This document shows, piece by piece, positions 11,601-21,853 of a stretch of DNA of 64,000 nt. Source of the DNA: Paratrimastix pyriformis (taxonomy: Eukaryota; Preaxostyla; Paratrimastigidae); NCBI GenBank assembly GCA_027972325.1, contig JAPMOS010000049.1:186001-250000 (forward strand), in the 5' to 3' direction. The position numbers were made by a program, and so were the translations under genes. Position 1 is the stretch's first letter, and every line of letters starts with the position of its first letter. The notes under the pieces are model-generated. The model saw only the letters and a list, made by a program, of their open reading frames with translations. It was not told the origin of the DNA and made no database searches.

Positions 11601-14600
11601 GGGTGTCCATCGCCTACTCGGTGATCGTCTTCGTGCTGGGGGTCGTCATCCGGATGATCTTCTCCGGTCCGTCCCGCTGTGCCTGCCCGTTTGAATTGTC
11701 TGGCCCTGTGCGTGCTGGGGGTCGTCATCCGGATGATCTTCTCGGATGCATCGTCTGGCGCCGTGGGGCCGTCATCGCCGTGGGCACCTTTCTGGTTTCA
11801 AATGTGTTGTGTGTCCATGGGGACCACCGCACCTTCTCAGCATCAGCATCAGCATCAGCATCAGCATCAGCATCCCTTGTTCGCTGCTGCCTGCTTGCGT
11901 ATGGTTGGCCTGGTGGACACTGCTTGACTATGGCGCTTTCCTCGTGGACTGCTGTGCCTACACTTCTTGCGGTGTCCTTCCTCCCTCTTTTAAATCATCC
12001 TCCTCGCCTTGTTTTCCCGTCTCACTCTCTCCCTTCCCCTCCCTCGTGTCCCTGTGCGTCTGGACCACCGCAGCCCTGGCCTCGTTCGAGTGCGCGCACA
12101 CCCGGACCCAGGCCAGCATCGACCTGATCGAGAAGCAGTGGGTCACCAGCTTCTTCAACTCGGCCGGCATTCTGTTCGTCTTCTCGGCCATCTTCCCGCC
12201 GGGCTCCTCGGCGGCCGACTCCCTGGTGGCCATCACCCCCACCGGGTTCCTGCGGTACCCCTGGTACCTCGACACGGCCACCTCGCTGGCCATGGTCATC
12301 TTGCTGGCCTGCGTTCAGGTCCGCGATCGCGATGATGGCGACCTGGCCTGACGAGATGCTCGCTTGGGGGGCATGCCTGTGGACCTGGTGGTGGTGATCG
12401 GGGTCGATCGTTGTTGTGCGCCTGTCAGGTCCATCGGTCTTCGATCCCAACAGCAATCCCGTGCCGCCCAAAGGGGAAACCGAAATCGCTCATCGCGACT
12501 CTGTCTGCCCGTGTGTCTGTCTTTCTGTGTCTGTCTTTCTGTGTGTCTTTCTGTGTCTGTCTTTCTGTGTCTGTCTTTCTGTGTCTGTCTTTCTGTGTCT
12601 GTCTTTCTGTGTCTGCCCGTGTGTCTGTCTTTCTGTGTCTGCCCGTGTGTCTGTCTTTCTGTGTCTGTCTGTGTCTGTGCGTGTCTGTCTCTGTCTCTGT
12701 CTCTGTCTCTCTGTGTCTGTCTCTGTGCGTCTGTTCGTGTCTGTGTGTCTGTGTGTCTGTGTCTGTGTCTGTCTCCTGTGCTGCTGCTGCTGTCCGAGCA
12801 GGAGCTGGTGATGCAGGTGCTGCTGCCCGCCGACTGGCTGCCTGCGATCATCCTGCGCATGAAGGCCAAGACCCAACTCGATCTGAACATGGCCTACAAG
12901 CCCTACGAGTTCCCCGTCCGTGCTCCCCCATCACCCAGTCATCGTCCAATCATGCATCATCCAATCAGCATCAGCATCATCATCAGCATCATCATCGTCA
13001 TCGTCATCGTCATCATCCGTTCATCATCCAGATCATCATCATCATCACCATCATCACCATCATCACCATCATCACCATCATCACCATCATCACCATCATC
13101 ACCATCATCATCATCATCCAATCATCACCATCACCACCAGCAGCATTCAGCATCCAGGCATCACCACCACCCAATCAGCATCGTCGCCCCGTCTATTGAC
13201 CGATCGTCTCCCCTCCATCCCCCCCACACAGTTGCCCGTCCTTTTCGGGACGATCCTGAACCTGATTCTGGTGACCATGTTCATCAGCGCCCTGGTGCCC
13301 GTCGTGCTGCCCGTCGTCTTCCTGTTTGTCGTGCTCTACTACTGGGTCCTCAAGTACAACCTCCTCCGCAGGTCCGCAACGCCTCCCCGGCTGGCTGAGC
13401 CAATGACCAGCCCCCGGTGATGAGGGTGCCGAAGACTCTGGGGGGGGGGGGGGGGGGGGTATGGCGACCATGGGTGATGATGACCAGGGGGGTGATGACC
13501 AGGGGGGTGATGATGACCATGGGAGGGGGAGGGGTATGGTGACCATGGGTGATGATGGCCAGATGTGAGTGATGATGAGTGATGATGACCCTGAACTGAT
13601 GATTCATCTTGTATGGTTGCCGTGGGGCTGTGCAGGTGTCGGGTTCCCTCGCAGTACGCCAAGACGGTCGCCGCCAAGGTGGCCGAGGTGCTGCCCCTGG
13701 GCATCCATCTGCACTGCATCGGTCCGCACCACGCAGCACCACGGTGGTTTGTGTGGCCTGGGTTGACAGAGTTTTGACAAGGTCAATCGCTGAAACGGCC
13801 AGGACATGACATCGGTCCTTCGTCAATCATGTCGGACATAGTACCCTTCGGACATAGTCTAGCTGGTCAGGATAGTAGACCCTCACTCTACAGACCCGGG
13901 TTCGAGTCCCGGTGTCCGAAAGCATTTTGATTATTTTTTGGGGGGGGGTCCAGCCGCCGGGGTGATCTACTTCCTGACGGTGCATCTGAACCTGGACCTG
14001 ATCACCGAGAACTACGCCAAGAGCGCCGAGCCGTTGGGCCCCGAGGGCCGCGGGTTTCTGGGCAGTGCGGCCGGCTGGGTGGTGGTCGGGTACTACGGCT
14101 CCATCATCGTCTTCTGGCTGGCCAGGGGCCTCCCGTGGACGCGCCGGGTCCGCCAATGTCCCCTCCTTGGGTCCACGCGCCGCAGCACCACCATCATCAT
14201 CAGCATCACCATCATCAGCATCACCATCAGCAGCAGCAGCAGCAGCAGCATCATCATCATCATCATCTTGCCCGGGCTCGGGACTGGCGGTTGCTCATGA
14301 CTTCCGTGGATGGCCGATGGTTGGGGGATGGGTGGCTGGTGGGCGCTGCTGCAGCTGGTGACCTTCCTGGAGGGCTGCATCTGTCGGCGGACTCCAGTCG
14401 AGGTCCGTCCCCCCATCCCCCCATCCTCCCCCATCCTCCCCATCCCCATCCTCCCCATCCCCCATCCCCCATCCTCCCCATCCCCCATCCTCCCCATCCC
14501 CATCCTCCCCATCCCCATCCTCCCCATCCCCCATCCTCCCCATCCCCATCCCCCATCCTCCCCATCCCCCATCCCCCATCCCCCATCCCCCATCCCCCAT

Positions 14601-15833
14601 CCCCCATCCTCACCCATCCCCCATCCCCCATCCCCCATCCCCCATCCTCACCCATCCCCCATCCCAGCCACCGCCACCCCACCCCGTGATCGTGGGCCCT
14701 CACCCTCCGTCTGTCTGTCCCTGCGTATGTCCTTGCCGATCCGTCTGCGAGCAGGTCCTCAAGAAGGACGATGAGACCCGCGGGACGGTCTTCACCGACC
14801 ACGAGCCCTGCCTGCAGACCTACATCGACCTGCACCCGTGCTACACCTACACCTGGACATACGCCGTCGCGACCACCCCCCAGGACCCGCGGGACGTTGC
14901 CCCCCTGCGCTCGAACACTTGTCCGCCCCCATGACGCGGGACTGGTGGTGCCGCACGGGGAGCGGGGGTGAAGCACCACGTGGGTACCATCGGCATACAG
15001 TTCACTGGCTGACTCCTGTGGCCTTGTGGTGCCGCACGGGGAGCGGGGATGGATCAGAAGTTCACCTCCAGACTGGCTGGCTCGCTCCTATGGTGCTGCA
15101 CGGGGAGCATCCAGTTCACCTCCATGCACCCAGATCGGATCTGTCGCACACAGCTGCGCAACACCCCAGATTGCGAGATGTCACACACACACACACTTCT
15201 ACCTCTCTGGTTTTTGTTTTATTTTCCCGTTACTTCGTTCCTTCTTTACACGACACCCACCTCGCCCTCTCGTCGCCTGCCTGCCGGGCGCCGCCAGACT
15301 TCTCCTTCTGATTGCGAAAAATGACGCACACCCACCCCCACACTCGCCCTCTCGCACCGCCAGACTTCTCCTTCTGGACGGAGTCCGAGCGGAGCCGCCC
15401 CGCCAAGAAGCGGGCCGCCCTCGTGCTGGACGGGGCCCACACCCTCATGGACTTCGCCCAGGAGTCGGCCAAGGTCAAGGCCGCCGCCGCCCACTCGCGG
15501 GCCGAGGGCCACCACTCCCCCGAGCTCCAGGCCGCCGAGGTTGGGGGCGCCGACGACCAGGCCTTCGTGCCCTTCCTGCCCTCGCGCATGTCGCCCGCTG
15601 GGTCGCCCATGATGCCCATGGCCGTGGGGTCGCCCGTGATGGGGTCGCCCATGTCGCCCATGCCCATGGGGTCGCCCATGATGGGGTCCCCCGTGATGGG
15701 GTCGCCCATGCCCATGGCGACGCAGACGATGGTGGTGGTTGGTGTCGGCATGCCTGCGGTGATGGGGCTCCCGGTGGCCGGGGGCATGGGGGCGCCCACA
15801 CTGATGGTCACCGGGCACTCGGTCTCGGCGTGA
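8606..15833 (+). CDS. OSCA/TMEM63 (CSC1-like) channel, copy B
   Basis: Paralogue of copies A and C with the same exon order. Exon 1 (8606-8756) encodes a soluble N-terminus ending FGAGTG; the next exon (from 8821) has the first membrane segment. Shared landmarks are [13 protein letters not shown], the RRM-like VVVDGLP and [10 protein letters not shown], the [12 protein letters not shown] motif (near 10960-11000), [31 protein letters not shown] and [17 protein letters not shown] with KYNLLRRS. The final exon (about 15356-15833) is a Met/Pro/Gly/Ser-rich tail with repeated GSPM units, unlike the tails of A and C. Introns carry CAT, CTGT and CCCCATCC repeats and a tRNA-Glu-like gene (13848-13920). 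The intron after the GVSIAYSV exon carries a 33-bp copy of the exon end and donor. Confidence 0.78.
10080..10260 (+). repeat. (CAGCAT)n and (CAT)n microsatellite in an intron of channel copy B
   Basis: Pure ATCAGC units are followed by ATC and ATCGCC units. It is intronic, between the exon ending [10 protein letters not shown] and the exon beginning with VYWKKTL. Confidence 0.9.
12495..12780 (+). repeat. (CTGTCTTTCTGTGT)n-type tandem repeat in an intron of channel copy B
   Basis: Imperfect CTGTCTTTCTGTGT units are interrupted by CTGCCCGTGTGT units and end in CTGTCTCTGT. The next exon follows the acceptor near 12800. Confidence 0.9.
13848..13920 (+). tRNA. tRNA-Glu (CTC)-like gene inside an intron of channel copy B
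   Basis: The 73-nt cloverleaf has a 7-bp acceptor stem (TCGGACA with TGTCCGA) and a 4-bp D stem (GTCT with GGAT). Its 5-bp anticodon stem (GTAGA with TCTAC) closes the loop CCCTCAC, giving anticodon CTC. The T arm is CCGGG-TTCGAGT-CCCGG, with box B GGTTCGAGTCC, and an A follows as discriminator. A T-rich stretch shortly downstream could end Pol III transcription. The base before the anticodon is C, not the almost universal U33. Ten bases of the 5' end (CGGACATAGT) are repeated just upstream. The same sequence occurs twice at 35.5-36.0 kb, so it is either a real tRNA family or a tRNA-derived mobile sequence. Confidence 0.75.
14405..14680 (+). repeat. (CCCCATCC)n tandem repeat in an intron of channel copy B
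   Basis: Long run of CCCCATCC and CCCCATCCT units ending before the exon that begins near 14756 with VLKKDDE. Confidence 0.9.
14940..15130 (+). repeat. Degenerate GTGCCGCACGGGGAGCGGGG repeats in an intron of channel copy B
   Basis: Three spaced copies of a unit of about 23 bases, near 14947, 15027 and 15090, lie between the exon ending near 14915 and the tail exon. Confidence 0.6.
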
Positions 15834-17644
15834 GAATATGCGCTGTTGTGGGGGGGTTGGCGTTGGGGGGCCGACACACGTTCACCGGTTTTTCCTTTTT
15901 GTGGAATCATGCTTCTTGCTTCTGGTGGTGGTGGAGGGGGGGACGCGAGTCTTCTCTCTTGGCTGCCCGCGTGGCCCCCCAAGGACCTCTTCTTCGCTCT
16001 CCCGGCTCCTGTTCGTCTGTGCGTCGGTGTCTGCCTGGCTGTCTGTGTCATTGTGTGTGTCTGCCTGTCTGCCTGTGTCTGTGTCTGTCTGTGTCATTGT
16101 GTGTGACTGTCTGTGTCGCCACCGAGTGTTGCTTTGTGTGCTGTTTGATCCCCCCACCTCCATGCACAGCCCCATGACCCCCCACCCGTCTCACTCCCAT
16201 CCTCCCTTCCCCCTCTTCGCGTTCCCTCCCCTCGCTTTTGATCGGCGCTTGTTGTTTTGCTGCCGGCCGGAAACACGCGACCGGACGGACACGAACATGC
16301 CGAGATGACGAGCTGCGGGACACGGCTGCGAGGGGGGGGAAGGGCGTTGAGCGGAGTCACATTTTGTCCGACACACAAGGCGCGGCAAAGGCGAGATCCT
16401 TTGGCCGACACCCCGCACTTCAACCGCCCACAATGGATCTCCCGGATACCAGAGCTCCGCAACTTCCTGGCACGATCGCCCCCAGAATCATGCTGCTGCT
16501 GCTGCTGCGGTGATGATTGTGAATGCTGCTGATACTGGCTTGGATGGTGATGCTGATGCTGGTGGTGGTGATGGTGGTGCTGCTGCTTGGGATGGTGAGG
16601 GTGATGCTGGTGACGTGGGTTCCGAGCCGTTCGGCGTTGTTCGAGCGCATGGCCCACAATGAAGGAAGCCGCACGAACAGAGAGGAGGAGCAGGAGATGA
16701 CCGGGGGGGGGGGGGCGGCATGCGAGGATGGGTGGTGGGCTGACAGGCGGGGTGGGGGTGGGGCGATCGAGGGGTCAGTTAATCAACAGCCCACAGACAG
16801 ACGCAGACGGGGGGGGGGGGGGGGAGGGGGCAACCGGGGGGAAGGGGAGCGGGCGGAACGGGAGAAACGGAACACGAAAACGGAGGAACATGATGGAAGA
16901 CGGGGAGAACGCGCACTTGCAAGACGAGAAGAAGCCAACAAACAAGTCGGGAGGTGGGCGACCGTCACCAAAAAGCAGCGGCAGGGAGGCGGGCAGGGAG
17001 GCGGGCAGGGAGGCGGGCAGGGAGGCAGGCAGGCAGGGAGGGAGGCAGGCAGGGAGGGAGGCAGGCAGGGAGGGAGGAGGGGAACAGCAAATGAACCGAA
17101 GGGGAAAAAAAGGTTGTTAACAAAAAAACAAAAGCATATTGGTGGGTGAGGGGGGTGAGGGGTGAGGGATGGGGGGGAGGGCGATCATCAGAACGCGGGG
17201 AGAAGGGGTACAGCGGTATCGGTCAAGATGGCGCACCCAGATGCGATGTGTGTGTGCATGACCCCGGGGGTGGAGGCATGGGACGGGGAGGGGTGGGAGG
17301 GGGATTTCGTAGCAGCGCCGGGGCCAATGGGGGAGGGGGGTCGCCCCTTGTCGTGGGGGGCGTGGCGTGGCAGGGGTGTGCGGAGGTGGGGTACCCGCGG
17401 ACTTGTGTGACCGCGGGTGGGTGGGATGCGGGGAGCCCGAGCAAAAACCATCGAGCCCATGGAGAAACCAGACGTCACGAGGAGGGCCATCATCATCCGG
17501 CTGGGGGGGTGGGGGGGAATGAGGGGGTCCTTGCGGGCAGTGCGGATGGAAGGGCGCCATGAACATCCCGACGGGGGACGCGTGTGGGGGGCCGGCCCGC
17601 CGCTGGTGCTGCAGGTCTCACGGAGAGGTCCCGTGCGGGGCTCC
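15834..17644. other. Long convergent intergenic region without a supported gene
   Basis: This lies between the stop of channel copy B (+) and the stop of phosphomevalonate kinase (-). It contains a CTGTGT-rich stretch (about 16010-16110), a CTG/GTGATG stretch (16490-16610), poly-G runs near 16700 and 16810, and GGCAGGGAGGC tandem units (16980-17080). Open frames here are low-complexity shadows of these repeats, and I see no conserved motif. Confidence 0.5.
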
Positions 17645-19297
17645 TCATGGGCGCTGCTGGCGCTGGAGGTCTCTGATGTGCTGCTCGAAGGCCACCCGGT
17701 TGGTGGTCGGGTCGATGTCGCCGAAGGACAGGCCCGAGTCGGAGGCCTGGCACAGCAGCGGGATCACCGGGAACTGGGTCCACTCCCCCCACAGCCGCTC
17801 CACCTGCACAGGCGGGAAGGCGCCACGCGGCGGCAGGGAGTTGGTGAGGAGGCGATGCAGGGTGAGGAGGGGGCGATGCGGGGCGAGGAAGGAGCAGGGA
17901 ACTGGGCGATGTGGGCTTTGGTGGGAGGCGGACCTTGTGGCGGGCCCGGGGCGAGAGGCAGATCGCGAAGATGGCATCGTAACCGCCAGCTGTGGCGAGG
18001 AGGACCCGGGGGGGCAGCCACAGCCACAGCCACAGCCACAGCCACAGCCACAGCCACAGCCACAGCACACGCAAGGGAACAGATCGAATGAGAAGAGGAA
18101 AAGGAGAAGACGGCGTGTTCCCGTAGGCTGGTCCCTTGCCCGCACCTCGCCAGTGCAGCAGCTTGGTGTGTGCCTGACACGGTGCCATGCATCGGCTGTG
18201 GTGATCAGCTGGAAGGCTGGTGGGGGGGGGGACGGACCGCCCGGCACCCCGGCGCAGAGGACGCCCTCCTCCTCGGCGGTGACATCGAGCAGCGAGGTCA
18301 GCATGGGCGGCTCAATGGGCACCCCCGAGAGCACCCCCAGCTTGCGGAACCGGCGCCGGTACCGGGCGAACTCGGCGTGGAGCTGGCTGAGGGTCTCGAC
18401 GACCTGCCCGCAGAACTGCTCCTCGCCCTCGCCGCACATCTGCTGGGGCACCTCGGCGGCCGTCCATTGCTCGGGCGACCGCCGGGCGCACCAGTGCAGC
18501 ACCCGGACGAAGGGCCAGCGGCGCTCCAGGTCGGTGGGCTCGCCCAACTCTTGGTCCTCCTCGGGGGCCTCCTCCTCGACGTTGCGCACGGCGATGGGCG
18601 CGTCGATGCCGCCCAGCAGATGCTCCAGCGGGTTGGCCGTGGCCGTCGCGGCGCTGTGGACCGCGATGCCCAGCTGGCCCGGCAGGGGGGGCTCTGGCGG
18701 GGCCGGGGGCGCCGACTTGGGCTTGCGGGGCGCGGCGGCGGCTTGGGGGGGCCTGGCCATGGCCCCCATCAGATGCTCGAAGGGGTTAGCCCCGGCCGGG
18801 GGGGCCACCCGGGCGGGCACGAGCGGCACGACAAGGACCGAGGATGCCGAGATGGCCCGCCGCGTCTGAGCGTCCAGGTCGAGGGCGGGGGTGGCCTGGG
18901 CCGAGGGGGAGCCCCGGATGGGGGGCAGGGTGGGCGAGAGGCTGGTGGCCGGCGAAGGGATCTTGCGGAGCAGCGGGGGCAGGGCGCTCGAGCCGGTGGT
19001 GGTCGTCTCGGTCAGGTCGCTCTCGTCCTCGTCCGTGGTGGTCTCCTCGGGGTCTGAGAGCGGCTCCGCCGGTCGGACGCTGCCCACGGGGCGTCGGGGC
19101 CCGCGGGTCCCCCGCCGGCTGTGTTTGGGGCTCTGGTAGGCCCGGGGGCGGTGCAGGCTCAGGGTGGCCAGGGCCGAGAAGAGCCGCTGGATGGCCTGGT
19201 TGCTGTCCCACAGCTTCTGGAAGTGGGTCGCCGCTGCGGGGTGTGGTGGGGTGGTGGTGGGGAATGGGCGGGTGAGCGGGAGTCAGGGCAGGAGGGC

Positions 19298-19346
<49 letters not shown>

Positions 19347-21333
19347 GGGCTGAGGCCAGCCAGGACCGACCTGATCGGGCTTCAGGCTGCGCCACTGCTT
19401 GACGGCCCGCACCATGGAGGGCGTGTTGGCGCCGACGCAGACTGGGTGGGGCGGGCGGAGAGAAAAGGAGACGAGGGTGATTCCGGGTCCCGTGTGTCCG
19501 CCAAAACGTGCCGCCAGATTTCGGCCCATCCCATCCCCATCCCCATCCCCATCCCCATCCCCATCCCCATCCCCATCCCCATCCCATCATCCTGCTTTTG
19601 GTTACTTGGTGTGCTCAACATGGCTTGTCCATGTCCAACAGCAAGAACGAGGGGAAGTGATGACGACCGGGGTGGTTCTGACCGGGGTGGTCGCGACGGG
19701 GGGGGATGCAGACCATCGCCCAGCAGGGAGGGTCATGCCCCGGGCAGGACAAACGGCACGGAGACGTCGTCCCAGGGGCAGCTGGCCGTGTTGCCGTCCG
19801 GCCCGCAGCAGCACTGCACCAGGTCGGCACCGATGACCTCCACGTGTGGGCAGCTGCAGGGGACGCAGCTGGCGAAACCCGCGGGGGGGGGGGGGGGAGG
19901 GGGAGGGGGGGGGGGGTCGGAGAGCAGATAAAAGAGAATGATGGTCGTGAGCGGAAGAGGCGAGTCTGGGGGGAGATTGCAGGCGGATGGGCAGGCGGGT
20001 GGGCAGGCGGGTGGGCAGGCGGTGGGCAGGCGGGTGGGCAGGCGGGTGGGCAGGCGGATGGCAGGTGAAACGAGGCGAGGGGGGCGGGGTGGCCAGCGGA
20101 CGTCGAGAATCCCCGAGACGGGCAGCTCGTGGGGTTCGCAAAGCACCGCCTGGGGGACCCCCAACGGGTCGGGTGGGAACGCCGCGGATGGTGGTGGCGG
20201 CGGTGGCGGCGGCGGGATGGGGTTGGAGGTGGAGGTGGAGGGAGGAAAGAGGGGCTGCAGGAGGGAGGGGGAAAATCGGGTGTAGATCTGGGAGCCCCGG
20301 AAGGCGGCCGAGATGTCGAAGCCGCTGCCCACCCGGCCCTGGGCCACCGAGTGGACGGCCTGGGCGAGGCGGTACATGATCTCGATGGTCGAGGAGGGCA
20401 CAAAGATCCGCAGGAGGGCCGCGCACAGGCTCGAAACCAGGGCGGCGCTGCTCCCAATGCCTGCCCCCGCGCCCGTGCCCCGAAGAGGCGTGTGAGACCA
20501 GGTCTCCATCCCACCCACCACCAGGCTGGAACCCCCCTGGCCACTCTTTCGCCCCTGCCGGCACTCCGGTCTTGGCGAGGGTATCGGGAAGGCAGACCGG
20601 TCTTGGCGAGGTGTCGGGGGTTGACCGAGGAGAAGCTTGGGAGGGAGGCGAGGACGGAGGGGGTGCGGGGGAGGTTTCGGCTTTGCAGCTACAACCCAGG
20701 GTCGATGTCACCGGTCAGAAACAGAAGACGAGTGAAAAAAATACTCGACGAACCAGCTCGTGTTGGGAGTAGAAGGCGTTGTCTGCCAGGGTGGTGATGG
20801 TGATCTCGACTGCCAGGTGGTGGGCGTAGGCTCGGCTGGCCTTGTCCAAGTTCAGCAAGGCCAATGACTGTCGATAGAACTCATCCAATGACCATTGTTG
20901 AAGGTCACAAACTGCCCGGATAATGAGCGAAACGGCACTGTGGAAGGTGGTCATCAGATGCTCGACATGGGGTGGGATTCGCCTAAAAGGCCACGGGTCC
21001 GTGAGAGGACGAGCACACATCGAACAGACGCAAGAGGAACCAGTGACAAAGACCGGTTTAAAAGAAATGTTTGGTCATAGGAAAATTGGGGGGAGACAAG
21101 ATGAACGAGAAGGGGAATTTCTTCCCTGGGGAGAAACGATGGGATTGGGGTTCGAGTTTTTACTTGTACAGAAGATGTGAAAAGTGAGTCAACAGTCAGA
21201 ACGATCCCTGAACCAAACCGGAAAATGGTGAAAAAGGGCAAAACATCCTCAAACCTGAGTAGGGGCGCTCTGTGATCAAATAGCTTCCGGTGAGAAGGAC
21301 TTTGCCCGGGACACTGGCAGTGACGAGGAGTTG
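17645..21333 (-). CDS. ERG8: Phosphomevalonate kinase (GHMP kinase), N-terminal exon unresolved
   Basis: Minus-strand exons include 21333-21255, 21207-21054 and 20982-20745, then further exons down to a stop at 17645. They encode VPGKVLLTGSYLI (GHMP N-terminal motif), the family block DNAFYSQHEL, the ATP loop GAGIGSSAALV, and VAQGRVGSGFDISAA followed by QIYTRFSP. Near the C-terminus are IEPPMLTSLLD and AGGYDAIFAI, as in yeast Erg8. The enzyme converts mevalonate 5-phosphate to the diphosphate in isoprenoid synthesis, usually in the cytosol. An in-frame stop just before 21333 and a CAG acceptor imply a short upstream exon I could not place. A low-complexity insert of about 190 residues (roughly 18515-19130) interrupts the C-terminal domain. 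Introns hold CACA, CCCCAT and CAGCCA repeats. Confidence 0.88.
18015..18070 (-). repeat. (CCACAG)n repeat in a phosphomevalonate kinase intron
   Basis: Ten or so CCACAG units on the plus strand, within the intron before the last exon. Confidence 0.85.
19300..19342. repeat. (GT)n dinucleotide repeat in a phosphomevalonate kinase intron
   Basis: Pure GT run on the plus strand (CA on the sense strand), followed by GGGGGG. Confidence 0.9.
19527..19585. repeat. (CCCCAT)n repeat in a phosphomevalonate kinase intron
   Basis: Nine or so CCCCATC units on the plus strand between two exons of the gene. Confidence 0.9.
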
Positions 21334-21853
21334 CTGTTCCGTTTGTTACCCGGCAAAGCGAAAAAGAGGAAACGAAGAACTTGGTCGGTGGAGCCGAGGG
21401 GAAAGCGTTATGAAGGCAAAAAATGCCTCCCATGAGTCTCTCGTCAATGACGTTTTGCCCTTTGGATTGATCGGCATTCCATAGGCATCAGTTTTTTTCC
21501 GTTGACATTTTCTCTTGTGCAAGACATTTTCGATGCATTGAAGAATTCTTCTGTTTGACTCGGAAAAACCAATAGAAAACTCTGGACGCGAACACTCCTC
21601 TTGTCGTGCAACGCCGATTTTGAGTTCGCACGTGCGGCTACCTCGAATTACGAAGTGGATTTGCGTTTTCAGACGGGTACTTCGAAGGAATCTTCCTTCT
21701 TTCACTACTACCCTTTTCCCATACGAGTGGAAAGGTGTTTGAGACCCTACCGCGTCGAATTCCACTTGTGGAAAACAACGAACATTGTTTCGAGAGCCTG
21801 TGGGAGGGACACTCAAAACAAGGTCAAGCCGGCGTCGGGCGGGCGGGCTGCAC

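Noticed and set aside
16500-17150. Glu/Lys/Gly-rich open frame in the region between channel copy B and phosphomevalonate kinase
   Set aside because: It is made of poly-G and GGCAGGGAGGC repeats, with no motif and no splice logic.
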